DNA of 64,000 bases from Kappaphycus alvarezii (Eukaryota; Rhodophyta; Florideophyceae; Gigartinales; Solieriaceae), in NCBI GenBank assembly GCA_002205965.3, contig NADL03000051.1, forward strand, positions 248,001-312,000, in the 5' to 3' direction. Below the pieces are notes generated by a model, which was given only the letters and a program-made list of their open reading frames with translations, was not told where the DNA came from and ran no database searches. This document shows positions 24,740 through 34,060 of the stretch, piece by piece (within the stretch, counting starts at the first letter, position 1; each line of letters opens with the position of its first letter). Position numbers and translations under genes: made by a program.

Positions 24740-25580
24740 AGTGGCCTTTAGAATTTCCGCCGGTTTTCCTCATTTGCTGTCAGGTACCTTAACTCGTCTG
24801 ACACCCTTTAGTTTGGGGACCTTGTTAGTCGTTTCTCGTTCTTTCATACAAGGGATAAAAGTTTTCCAAGTAAGCCCCCACTGCTTGCCTCACCCGTCGC
24901 TAGGTGAAAAAGCTCTCCTCGTTTTCTTTTCTAGGGGAGAATCTAGTCGCCTGCCAGAGGATTTAATTCAATTTGCTCAAGCTCTGCTCAAGCCGGAAAC
25001 TAACGAGTACTTGTTCTTAAAGCAACAGCAACATGAAATCTTCGTATGTTGCCGGATTGTAAATACCCAATTGTCAAAGGCAAATTACTGAAGGATTGGC
25101 GAAAATCAGCTACAAGGAATGCTCCGTTGGACGGAATTGCTGCTGCACAGAAATTAATATGCTCTATTGGACAAAACAGCTGCTGCATAGAAAGTTATTT
25201 GCATTAAAAGTTCCACTGAATCATAGACCAATCTTCTTGCAAGAACATGACTGGTAACGCGAAAAGTTACGCTATCTGTAGAGAGTTCATCGTTGTAACG
25301 CATGCTAAATTTGCGACTGGAGATATGATTTCCAGGCAAGAACAGATTGGAACTTGCGGAAGATCCAAGGAGAACGGAAATCAGTTAGTGCTAGTTACTA
25401 AGCAGCATTAATTCATTATAGTCGTAATCTTTCGCAAGGCAAGATTGTAACAGCCCAATAACTATAACTGCTTTCGACAAGGCACAATTCAAAACATCAC
25501 TAGATTGTCAAGTGGTAGATCTTTACGAGTTGTACAATATGGCACGGAAGCGTGTGGAGGGTATTCAGAAATTAACTACG
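24740..25580. repeat. Unassigned stretch with a short direct duplication
   Basis: No gene recognised. Around 25122-25199 a unit of about 41 bp is present twice (ttggacggaattgctgctgca, then ttggacaaaacagctgctgca), each followed by (c/t)agaaa. The rest shows only short frames. Confidence 0.35.
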
Positions 25581-25777
25581 AATGCAAGCGACGGGTGGAA
25601 ACCTGTCGCGCCTGCATCATTTGGAGATTGTCAAAGCGAGCATGAACGCAGTCATAAAGGCCAGGATGGCCCACCAGGGAGTTGGTGAAAATTGCAGGAA
25701 TAGCATTCATAAGATCATCTTAGTCTTCTTGATACCCCTGTGCAAATCTGCTCCCAAGCAAAAACCCAATTTACGAA

Positions 25778-26356
25778 ATGTTCATCCAAAATCTTGTTCC
25801 TCTGTTCTTTACTGTTGCCACTGTGTTCTCGCTACCAACAGCTTCGGCCCCAGCAGAAATTTTTCCACCTGCACTCCCCACCAAATGTTCTACCCCGAAC
25901 ATATCCAAACTTCTTTCATGTGTCTCAGAAGTCCGTCAAACTGTTTCCTCTGTGCCACAAGATGAATTGGACGCGGCAATACATCACTTCGCAGAAAAGC
26001 ATGTCCGCGCACCATGCGAATCATATATGGAAGGGGAACAGGTTGATGTGAGTCTTATCAACCGAGAATTGGCAGATTTGTTCCATGAATGTTTCGCTTC
26101 GTCCAAAGTCAAGGTATTGCGCGGTATCGAGCGATCACTTGGGAGAGGAGGAAAGCAAGATTGGTCTGTAAGGGATTCGGTTTCTATCTTCCCTTTTTTA
26201 TCCCCGAAGCCCTGTGAAAAGACCGTCAAAGAGTGCCGACACTGTTTTTTGTGTGGAACAATCTGTGCTCCTCCTATTGACTGTGGTGGGTGCTATCGCA
26301 CTATTTGCGCGGAAACGTGTCCCGATAATCCATTTTTCTGCCCTCTTGTTGTATGA
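25778..26356 (+). CDS. Putative secreted cysteine-rich protein
   Basis: An intact frame of 192 residues of unknown family. Residues 1-24 look like a signal peptide: a hydrophobic core LVPLFFTVATVFSLP and a small-residue end TASA, with likely cleavage after Ala24. The mature part holds 14 cysteines, at 37, 48, 80, 105, 146, 153, 156, 159, 163, 169, 172, 178, 181 and 188. Ten of them are packed into the last 47 residues, with CGTICAPPIDCGGC as the densest run. The middle is acidic and probably helical (residues 55-120). It is predicted to be exported, with a disulfide-rich C-terminal module. No neighbour is related; it sits alone among LINE fragments. The frame has no introns or stops although everything around it is broken, which favours a real gene. 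A chance ORF, or a domain carried by an element, cannot be excluded. Confidence 0.5.
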   Translation: MFIQNLVPLFFTVATVFSLPTASAPAEIFPPALPTKCSTPNISKLLSCVSEVRQTVSSVPQDELDAAIHHFAEKHVRAPCESYMEGEQVDVSLINRELADLFHECFASSKVKVLRGIERSLGRGGKQDWSVRDSVSIFPFLSPKPCEKTVKECRHCFLCGTICAPPIDCGGCYRTICAETCPDNPFFCPLVV

Positions 26357-26569
26357 AGCTACATACACATGTGGTCTCAAATTACAAACACCTGATAGGT
26401 AAATAAAGTGAAATGCGCACAGCATTGACGGTTTGTCCAGATTAATTCTAGTCTTTAAAGACTAATTCTGCACAGTAACAATAATTTAGCCTCCACTTGA
26501 TGCAGGCGCTAGGGGTTACCTCCGTCCTCTGCCAGTGTATTTGATCTGTGAATACACTCCGCTCGCTTT

Positions 26570-26797
26570 CGTGCCTTAGAACTCTGCAGAAAGCTGCTCG
26601 TCACCTTGCCATCGACCCGAGGGGTGGCCTTCATCGTACAAGGCCGGACATCAGGGCAATGGGAAGCACTGGAGGCACAGATTTCTTCGATGTCACTTTT
26701 GTCAACCCTCTCGCGCCATCCAATAGGAGAGCGCGCACCTTTAACCTGCTCACATCCCTCAACGCGGCAAAGGCTGCAAAGTATAGAAGATATGAAT
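26570..26797 (+). mobile_element. LINE-family coding fragment
   Basis: Encodes the central block of the family's C-terminal domain: LQKAARH, then GLHRTRPDIRAMGSTGGTD, then FFDVTFVNPLAPSNRR. It breaks off at the RRYE motif, where sequence switches directly into an inverted LINE 3' end. The RPDI...DVTF spacing is the same as in the intact copy at 61.0-61.9 kb. Confidence 0.75.
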
Positions 26798-27105
26798 TTG
26801 GGAAGATATATTCGATCTATCCGAAAGTATTCCAGACAACCACAATCGCCTCAAAAGGGCATGCTGACACAGTCATGGGAGAGGAATTACGCTCCCCGAG
26901 AGGTCACCTCACGGCCAGCCATCAAGCAACTCGCATTGGACGTGACAACGCTGCAGTGTGCCCTTGCATCAAAACTCCTCTAATATTTCCGTAGGTCTTC
27001 ACGGTAGGGTGCATGTACGTGAAATATTGCGGCAGGCGCTGGTGGCACCTCACCCTATCAGCAAGTAGACGGAATGAGTTTGGAAAATAATTAGCAACAA
27101 CAATG
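26798..27105 (-). mobile_element. LINE-family 3' end, inverted
   Basis: On the minus strand this region reads through KTYGNIRGVLMQ (family AMETYGxVR) and the 3' non-coding words (ttttgaggcgattgtggttgtc, then gatagatcgaatatatc). It is nearly the same sequence as 31593-31915 on the plus strand, so the two flank copia-2 as an inverted repeat of about 310 bp. Confidence 0.7.
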
Positions 27106-27118
27106 GCACACGAGAGAC

Positions 27119-27206
27119 ATTGCCAATTATCCTGAACACGTTTAGCATGCACCGGGGGATAGCCGAACCGCACTTTTCAAACATTAAAGAACCAAATCGA
27201 TTCCCT
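27119..27206 (-). repeat. Repeat B copy 2
   Basis: Reverse complement of 6546-6650, and partly of 38107-38150. It joins directly to the inner end of the inverted LINE segment. Confidence 0.5.
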
Positions 27207-27324
27207 TAGAACTCTTACAGATTTACCACCGAAACAATAGTCTCGCATGAGCACTTCATTACGCTCTTGATTGAACTATTTTCTTCCGTTCATGAAAAAC
27301 AGCATAATCTGCATAGTTTGAGGA

Positions 27325-27329
27325 CCTAT
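27325..27329. repeat. copia-2 target-site duplication, left
   Basis: cctat directly before the 5' LTR. The same five bases directly follow the 3' LTR at 31540-31544. A 5-bp duplication is usual for copia integrases. Confidence 0.85.
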
Positions 27330-27594
27330 TGTCAGGATGTGACATGTCAGATAATTTTGCATTACGGTTTGGCAGCTAATCCTTTCCCTAATACTTATCC
27401 ATCAAAGTGAGTCAGTTAATTTACTGATTAACTGCCCCATAATCAGGAGAGTACATTTAATTTGGAGAGCAGAATTAGAATTATGAAGGAAGGAAAGTAC
27501 ATTTTGCATTTGCTAAAGTATTTAACTCCCAGAATCACGAGATCAAAGTAAACACAGCAGACGACTGCATGACAACAAACCATGCCGCCTGTAA
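27330..27594 (+). repeat. copia-2 5' LTR
   Basis: Starts TGTCAG and ends CTGTAA at the primer site. It aligns along its whole length with 31276-31539, for example ttaactgccccataatcagg, tgaaggaagga and gatcaaagtaaacacagcag. Confidence 0.92.
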
Positions 27595-27610
27595 GGTTAT
27601 GGGCCCAGAG
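27595..27610 (+). promoter_or_regulatory. copia-2 primer-binding site (initiator tRNA-Met internal type)
   Basis: ggttatgggcccagag directly follows the 5' LTR. It is complementary to the anticodon stem-loop region of eukaryotic initiator tRNA-Met (ctgggcccataacc), not to the tRNA 3' end. This is the site used by Drosophila copia, which primes from a cleaved half tRNA. Confidence 0.85.
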
Positions 27611-27719
27611 CATTGCTAGCCCTGTCTCTTCTTCAACAAAGATTTACTTTCCTCTTGCGCGCTCATCCCCTTACTTGATCAACAAAATCCTTCTCACTTT
27701 GCCCGTACAACAAATCGAA

Positions 27720-28233
27720 ATGGACACGGACGACGAAAAAAGCAGCGTACCTCCGTTGCATGAGAATTCGGACTACTGGTTGTAGAGAGTTCGGATTGAG
27801 GCTTCCTGTGATGCGAGGGAAATCGGTCAAAACCCTATGGAAGAGAATAACCCTCACGAGGAAGGAACGGCTGAGGAAAAGAAGTTTAAAAAAAGCTTCC
27901 AACCTAATTGTAAGGTCACTGACAAACGGGGTACTGAGAATTGTGCTTACATGCATTGGAAATTCAATCAAAATGCTCGAGAAGCTGGACGAGCGGTATG
28001 ATTCAAGATCGACGGCCACCAAGAATACAACAATGTCAGATCTTGTGTCAACGAAGTTTACTTCTGTCAATGGGTATATTGGCCTGCACATCGATAAAAA
28101 AGCAGGACTGATTGATGAGCTTGCAAACATGGGAACTGTTCTTCTTAACGAACTGAGGATCATGCTACTCGTTGCCTCAATCAAGGCACCCGAAGTGAAA
28201 GCAGTCATTAAGCATCAAGAACTTGGCGGATGA
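27720..28233 (+). pseudogene. copia-2 gag
   Basis: The likely start is ATG at 27720 (MDTDDEKSSV...). The frame meets a TAG after HENSDYWL, then continues RVRIEASCDARE, as expected for the UBN2-type gag start. Homology then moves to another frame, open from 27760 to 28233. That frame holds MLEKLDERYDSRSTATKNTT, MSDLVSTKF, and a run of leucine-rich helices ending before 28233. At least one nonsense codon and one frameshift are present. The zinc knuckle follows at 28352-28393. Confidence 0.75.
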
Positions 28234-28351
28234 CAAGGCTGATTGAGAGGTTGTCTCAAGCCGCCTGTCCGAAGAGCACAGAGACATAAACTCGAAGCTC
28301 CGAAATCGTGAGATTTCAGATGCGACAAATGCGGGTATAATTACCTTTTAC

Positions 28352-28393
28352 TGTGAAATATGTGAGAAGATGGGACATTCTAAATCCAAGTGC
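28352..28393 (+). pseudogene. copia-2 gag CCHC zinc knuckle
   Basis: Encodes CEICEKMGHSKSKC, a perfect C-x2-C-x4-H-x4-C knuckle, the nucleic-acid-binding motif of retroelement nucleocapsids. It leads in one frame into the protease segment. Confidence 0.85.
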
Positions 28394-28741
28394 TTCTGGA
28401 ATGTGAACAACCCGGACAATAAGCTAAATCTAAGATTTGATAATAAAAAGTACCGATCAAATGATGATGATGAGCATAACGATGATGAACGTTCCAGTGA
28501 TAAAAAGAAGAAATGGGCCAAGAAGTGCAAAGAGCAACGAGCTTGCACTGCACGTGCAAACACAGCGACGTTGGAGCAGCACTCGAGCATGATGCTCGAC
28601 TCTGGCACTACAACTCACATGGTGAACGAGCTTGAAAAGCTTTCAGAAAGGAAACCATGTGACGTTATAATCGCTCTGGGAGAAAACTCGGAGATTAAGG
28701 CGACACATACTGGAACATGTGTGGTTACGTGGTCTACTTAG
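28370..28741 (+). pseudogene. copia-2 protease
   Basis: Starts within the zinc knuckle, passes a Lys/Asp/Glu-rich linker, and reaches MMLDSGTTTHMVNELEKL, the DSG aspartic protease signature. Then comes IIALGENSEIKATHTG, equivalent to ALGDDSEIKA in copia-1. It stops at a TAG (28739-28741) where the family would continue. Confidence 0.8.
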
Positions 28742-28836
28742 AGTACTGAAACCGACGTTCCGTTAAGCAATGTGCTTTTCTTGAAAGAATTGGCTATAGA
28801 CTTGCTATCTATATCAGCACTTGCTCGTGCTCGAGT

Positions 28837-29744
28837 ATGCACTGTGTTTTTTACCTGAGTGTGCGGTTTTTTTTTGATATGAACAAAAACTACAATCTAC
28901 TGGGAAGGGCGAGTGTCAATAGTGATGGACTAAACTACATGGAAAAATCACAAGACCCAATGGGATATAGAACAAATGATGAGCAGCTTGCAATGAGAGC
29001 TGTAATTAAATCAATAGAGACACATGAGATAAGTTCAACTGAATCGGATATGTTGGAGGCTGCTGACAATTCTTCTGATTCGTCTTCCATTTTTTTTAGA
29101 ACCGATGACTACTTCAATTATTCATTTGAGAACGAGGAAAGCATTGATTTATCGAAACATGAGGCTGGTTCTGGACACCACTCATACTTTGAAAGTGGAA
29201 CATCAACAGAGAACGGGAAAGATAATGCCTCTGACAGCCTGTCAAAGTAGGTTATCTACATGATCCTGGTAATAAAGTCAAATCAAACAAGTTTGCAGCA
29301 CTAATGTCTACCGGCATCAATCTCGGGCATGACAAAGGGGACGTATACTTCATACTAGGGCCATCAAAAATAATTAGAGCGAGTCATTTTACCTTTCATG
29401 AAGATGAATTTCTGAAGCTTGAGGGGCTAACAACTGAGTACATCACTCCCGATAAATCCCTCCCAGACAAGAGAAAACGGAATATTGTCGAAAGTCATGA
29501 TTCAAGTTATGAAAAAAAGTTTACTTTTTTGAAGAATGATGTGGAAGATTCCAGTGAAGACCTTCCCTTGGATCAATTTCACGACAGTTTGGAACAGAGT
29601 CCTCTGAGCTCAGGGCACAGCTCTGGCAGCCAAGAGGGGGAGATGGTAGCTCGTGCTAAAGCCTATGCCATCCCCAAATCAATACCCACAGTAGAAGAGC
29701 CAAAGGTTAAGGAAGCTCTCTCTAGTGAAGAGATTGATTTCTGA
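28837..29744 (+). pseudogene. copia-2 GAG-pre to post-integrase region, integrase core absent
   Basis: The first frame (28837-29250) runs from a GAG-pre-like NLLGRASVNSDGLNYM into an acidic Ser/Asp/Glu spacer. After a TAG the next frame (29304-29744) begins at FAALMSTGINLGHDKGDVYF, which is already the post-integrase region, and ends in the acidic stretch before the reverse transcriptase. No HTDGG or NGxAER motif lies between. A deletion of roughly the zinc-binding domain plus the core explains the short element. Confidence 0.7.
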
Positions 29745-29751
29745 AAAAGGC

Positions 29752-30574
29752 CAATCGTGGAGGAGTTTGAGCTCCTGGAAAGCAGCAACGCCTGGGTAAC
29801 CACTCCTGAGAATCTACCACCTGGTGAGAAGCCATTACCTTGTGCGTTTATCTCCGCGTAAAGCGGAACTCGAAAGGGACACCGGCACGATGAAAAGCAA
29901 GGCTAGTTGCAAGGGGAAACTTGCAGCGAACAAATGGAACCGGATAATCGGAATTTTATGCGCCTGTTGTATGTATAGAAATGGTTCGGCTGCTCCTTGT
30001 TTTCTCTGCAGCGTTTGTATTGATCCGTCAACAACTGGATGTTAAAGGAGCCTTCTTCTATGCAGATCTTCCATTAGACACACCTGTGTAGATCAGAGTA
30101 TCAAACATTCCAGGCATTAAGGCAGCGGAGGGAAGGATAGCCCGCTTGCTCAAGAGTCTTTATGGGCTACGACACGCCTCTACACTTTGGTATCAGAAAC
30201 TCAGGAGAGACCTAAAAAGAATTGGATTTATAGAGCTCCAAATGCATGAATGTGTTTCCATTCTTCGAAAAAGGGCACAAATTGTCATTCGGTTATGTTA
30301 TGTTGGTGATATAGCAATATTTAGAGATGATTCGCTCATTAAGTATGGAAAGACCGAGTTGGCTAAATCATTTGAAGTAACTGAACTCGGAGCGCTATCG
30401 TTCTTTCTTGGGGTAAGCATTCAAGATCACGCCTCGTTTCTGTTACTATCACAATCCGCCTACGTTAACCGTATCATAGTAGTTTCCGGGTTGACGACAG
30501 CTAAAACGACAACGTCGCCACTCCCCACGGGAAATGTGTTGTATGAGTCCCGTGGACCTCTCTTCGAAAAGTAA
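29752..30574 (+). pseudogene. copia-2 reverse transcriptase
   Basis: Pieces in shifting frames from the palm start (NAWVTTPENLPPGEKPLP) through QLDVKGAFFYADLP to the main frame 30146-30574, with LLKSLYGLRHASTLWYQKL and FFLGVSIQDH. The catalytic box reads CYVGD at about 30296-30310, not YVDD. The first of the paired aspartates is glycine, which would abolish polymerase activity in this family. Confidence 0.85.
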
Positions 30575-30583
30575 AAATATGCA

Positions 30584-31300
30584 ATGGAAAGAACTCCCTA
30601 CAGGGAAATCTTTGGATCTCTATTGTACTTGGCAACGAGGACCAGAACAGATATAGTGACTGTCGTATCACTACTTGGCAAGTTCAATTCGTCATCTGCT
30701 CCTCGGCATTGGAATGCGATGAATTATCTTATTCGCTACTTTATAGGGTCAAAGAAATTTGGCATTGTGATTGAGAAGAGATCTAGAAAGGTTGTCATGG
30801 AAGTTTACTCTGATGCTGACTGGATACGTGATGAAGAACAGCGAAGATCACGTTCAGGAATAGTAGTCACTTTGAATTGGTCTCCGATAATTTGGACATC
30901 TAAGAAACAAACCAGCATCGCTCTCTCTACTGCAGAATCTAAGTTTACGGCACTCTCGTCATGTGTTTGAGATGTATCCTGGACACGTGCCATTCTCAGG
31001 GAACAAGGATTCGGAGATAACATACCCACAAAGGTCTTTCATGACAACCTAGGAGCGATGAATTGGACGACGAAAGTTTCGGGCCTTCGCCATGTCAAGC
31101 GCATTGCTATTAAATACTATCATGTTCGTGAAGCAGCTGAATCAAGCGAATGTGAAGTTCTGTACGTTCCGACTGAGCACAACAAAGCCGATTCCCTGAC
31201 AAAAGCTTTACCGTCCAAGTTGATTAGCCACCATCGAGATCTACTCGAGGTTATGAATATCAGCTCGGGGGGGCGTGTCAGAATGGGAAATGTCAGATAA
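30584..31300 (+). pseudogene. copia-2 RNase H
   Basis: The frame 30584-30970 has SLLYLATRTRTDIVTVVSLL and the RNase H part with SDADWIRDEEQRRSRSG and ALSTAESKFTALSS. A TGA at 30968-30970 (possibly from CGA) interrupts it. The same frame resumes with VFHDNLGAMNW, VKRIAIKYYHVRE and HNKADSLTKALP to 31300. The end overlaps the polypurine tract and LTR start, as often seen in copia elements. Confidence 0.85.
31265..31275 (+). promoter_or_regulatory. copia-2 polypurine tract
   Basis: A run of seven G (31267-31273) directly before the 3' LTR, where plus-strand DNA synthesis is primed. Confidence 0.75.
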
Positions 31301-31539
31301 TTTAGCATTAAGTTTTGACAGGTAGTCCTTTCCCCAATACTTTATCATCAAAGTGTGTCAGATAATTTACCGATTAACTGCCCCATAATCAGGAGAGCAC
31401 ATTTAATTTGGAGAGTACTATTAGAATTATGAAGGAAGGAGAGTACATTTTGCATTTGCTATAGTACTTAACTCCCAGAATCACTAGATCAAAGTAAACA
31501 CAGCAGAGGACTTCATGATTACAACCATACCGCCTGTAA
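31276..31539 (+). repeat. copia-2 3' LTR
   Basis: Begins TGTCAG, ends CTGTAA, aligns with 27330-27594 and is followed by the cctat duplication (31540-31544). Confidence 0.92.
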
Positions 31540-31592
31540 CCTATCTGCGACCCTAGCTGGGCCGCGGACGAATAGATTTTCGCCCTCCAGAA

Positions 31593-31915
31593 GCAGAATT
31601 GTTGTCGCTAATTATTTTCCAAACTCCTTCAGTCTATTTGCTGGTTGAAGCACCACTAACGCCTGCCGCAACATTTCACGTACATGCACACTACCGCGAA
31701 GACCTACGGAAATATTAGAGGTGTTTTGATTCAAGGGCAGGCTGCAGCAGTCGTCACATCCAATGCGAGTTGCTTGATAGCTAGCCGTGAGGTGACCTTT
31801 CGGGGAGCGTAATTCCTCTCCCATGGCTGTGTCATCATGCCATTTTGAGGCGATTGTAGTTGTCTGGAATACTTTCGGATAGATCGAATACAACTTCCGA
31901 AAGTATAACACATAA
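31593..31915 (+). mobile_element. LINE-family 3' end
   Basis: Plus-strand copy of the sequence found inverted at 26798-27105. It holds the coding end KTYGNIRGVLIQ, a Ser-Asn-Ala-Ser-Cys-Leu stretch (family VMSNAACLLAG), and the 3' non-coding words. It ends where the attttc-type tail begins, without a poly(A) run. Confidence 0.7.
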
Positions 31916-32118
31916 ACCATTCCTCGTACGAGTTGATTGGATATCAGCCAAGTGATTTGTTACAGTAAATGAACCCCCAAAGTCCCACTTTTTTCCAAAA
32001 AGCTCCCTATTCGCAGGCATCCAAACGGTCGCATTAAACGCACCCCTAGTTCCACTTCCCAAAAGTCAACGTAATGTGCTCAATTGTATAGGCCTTAAGG
32101 TTGTCTTTTAGGGAGAGT

Positions 32119-32180
32119 AGTCCCTAAACACTATTGTGCAGGCATACCCTCTTGAGTCGATTGTGGTTTTCTGGAACAAT
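32119..32180 (+). mobile_element. Short LINE 3' end fragment
   Basis: Only the 3' non-coding signature remains: caggcataccctcttgagtc, then gattgtggttttctgg. Confidence 0.5.
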
Positions 32181-32400
32181 GTTGGCTAAGGATAGAACAA
32201 TTTTCCCTGACCAACGTCGGCTCTTTGCAAGGAGTTGTGAAAACGACTTCATTTTGGAAGGAAATGTAGTTCGTATTATCGTGGGGGGTTTCAGAAACGA
32301 AGATTCATGTAAAGTACTGTAACTTAACACAAAAAACCTTTTTTGCAGTAAAACTTTCGAGCTTCCAAAACATATATCTTTCCAAGATGTAACGGAAACT

Positions 32401-32460
32401 GTCCTCATACGAGGACAAAGTGAGGACAGTTCTATGAAGGATAGACACTAGAGGCACTGG
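32401..32460 (-). repeat. Repeat C end (TIR-like), inverted
   Basis: Reverse complement of the block at 22371-22432; outer word atagacacta at 32441-32450. It lies directly outside the gypsy-1 LTR. Confidence 0.5.
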
Positions 32461-32488
32461 TTGAGTTACTGTGAGTGGTGCGAAGTTT

Positions 32489-32883
32489 GTTAAAACGGAA
32501 GACTAATTGGGGCAGAGGAGTACAATTTTTATCAACTCAAATGTCGATTTTGATCAGTTCTGAAAAATATCCGTTCGATCTTGGTGCCACAATCCGTAAT
32601 CCTCGACATATACTGTACTGTACAGTATATATACATACTATATAGTGACTTACACCTCCTGAATGGGTGAACAATCACACATATACATTATGCTGCCTAG
32701 ATGCTTCCAATTCACTCTAAACTACTCTAGAACACTTCCAAGTCGCTCTAAACTACTCTAAAACACTAAATAGAACCATCTATATCCATTCCATCAGTGA
32801 AAAATAAAAAACTTCACGCAGGATCAAAACTAAAACTTAAAATACCACACTAAAATTCCCTACTGGTATGCACGTAGAATCTT
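32489..32883 (-). repeat. gypsy-1 3' LTR
   Basis: Shares with 37153-37476 the plus-strand words aattggggca, aaatgtcgatttt, tcttggtgcc, aatcacacatat, ctaaatagaacca and ctggtatgc. It has an extra tandem copy of a 30-bp unit (cgctctaaactactcta) at about 32713-32768 and a palindrome centred near 32622. Confidence 0.8.
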
Positions 32884-33639
32884 GAATAAACTGCTTAAGC
32901 GACTTGCACGACTTTATATTGTTATGCAATTCCCATTTCCTCCCTATTGACGACCCGTCAATGATATTCAGGAAGCAGTCTATAATCGAGGATATAGTTT
33001 TTCCGTACTTCTGTCCCAGTGATATCACAAACCAGAAAATATCGAGTGGGATGCCTCTCAGGTTCATGAATAGGTTTTCGTTTCGTTAGAATGAGGACTT
33101 CATGCCCTTTACCTCTCTTACTACGCTTAGATATTTGACCAGCGATTTATTCTTCTCCCTCAGACGTGGGAACTGGATCTGTTCTCTCAGCAACAGGAAG
33201 TGCTATATCACCAGGCTATCCTTTCTAAGGATTCGTGTGAAGATCATAAACAACAGGATGTATTTTAAAATGATTAGGCAAATCCATCTCAATGCATCTT
33301 TTCAAATCAACCCCTTGATCATACCTGGTCCGTATCTGCTAATAGTAAGCCTTTGCGATTCATGAAAGCATAAATTCGTAAAGAAAGGCTTGTTCAACCA
33401 TAGTTTCGTTACAACTTGAATCTTGAATCCTGTTATCTTTGGGGAGAAATCGCGTTTTGTCTTGCCTCATACACTTTTGTGAAACTTTATATCCTCGAAA
33501 GAACTTCTCAGTATTATCTTAAAGTATTCAAAGCTTTCAATTGTAACATATTTTACGGAAATAGTATCAAGAGTTGTTTCTGAATTGTAACCGAGTCCAT
33601 TTCAAACGGATACGTTCCCAGATCTTCACTCACAGAAGA

Positions 33640-34060
33640 TTTATAAGCAAACTCCGAAGCAGTTGTCAATTAATCACAATCATCATGATGATAAGAACCA
33701 TAAAATCGTAGGTAGTTATTAACTGCACGATTCATAATCTCAGAGCCACCATCTGGCTGTAGATAACGACTTGTGCACATTTGCAACTTCATTCCACAAA
33801 GCTTCATAAAATTTTCCCAAACCTTTGAAGTAGCTTATAATCTCTGTATGAATCAATGTTATCACGTATACCATGGAGCTTTAATATGTCGCTGAAGAAC
33901 GAAGAAGCAAAGTCTACAGCTGTACCATTCAAAATACAAGGAATGAAATGCAATCTTCTCGTAAAAAAACGACCAAACCATATCGTAATTACATCTTTTT
34001 CCTTTTTGGTCCTTGAAGTTTATACAATAAAATCAGTTGCCAGAAATCTATATATCCTTT
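33640..34060 (-). pseudogene. gypsy-1 integrase remnant
   Basis: Minus-strand translation gives RRLHFIPC, a gap, then LHGIRDNIDSYRDYK and later YSQMVALR. This matches the gypsy core pattern 'HFIPC ... LHGLPxxIVSDRDxxF ... HPQTDGQTER'. Stops interrupt it and the second catalytic Asp context is changed (SYRDYK for SDRDxxF). No complete triad is kept. Confidence 0.7.

Larger units (their letters stand above)
27330..31539 (+). mobile_element. copia-2: complete Ty1/copia insertion lacking the integrase core
   Basis: A 4210-bp element bounded by two LTRs of about 265 bp, flanked by cctat on both sides, with a primer site after the 5' LTR and a G-run polypurine tract before the 3' LTR. Internally it has gag with a CCHC knuckle, protease, the GAG-pre segment, post-integrase segment, reverse transcriptase and RNase H, but no integrase catalytic core. 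Several stops, frameshifts and a mutated catalytic box make it inactive. The two LTRs differ at scattered positions, so it is not a very recent insertion. It sits between inverted LINE ends. Confidence 0.95.
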
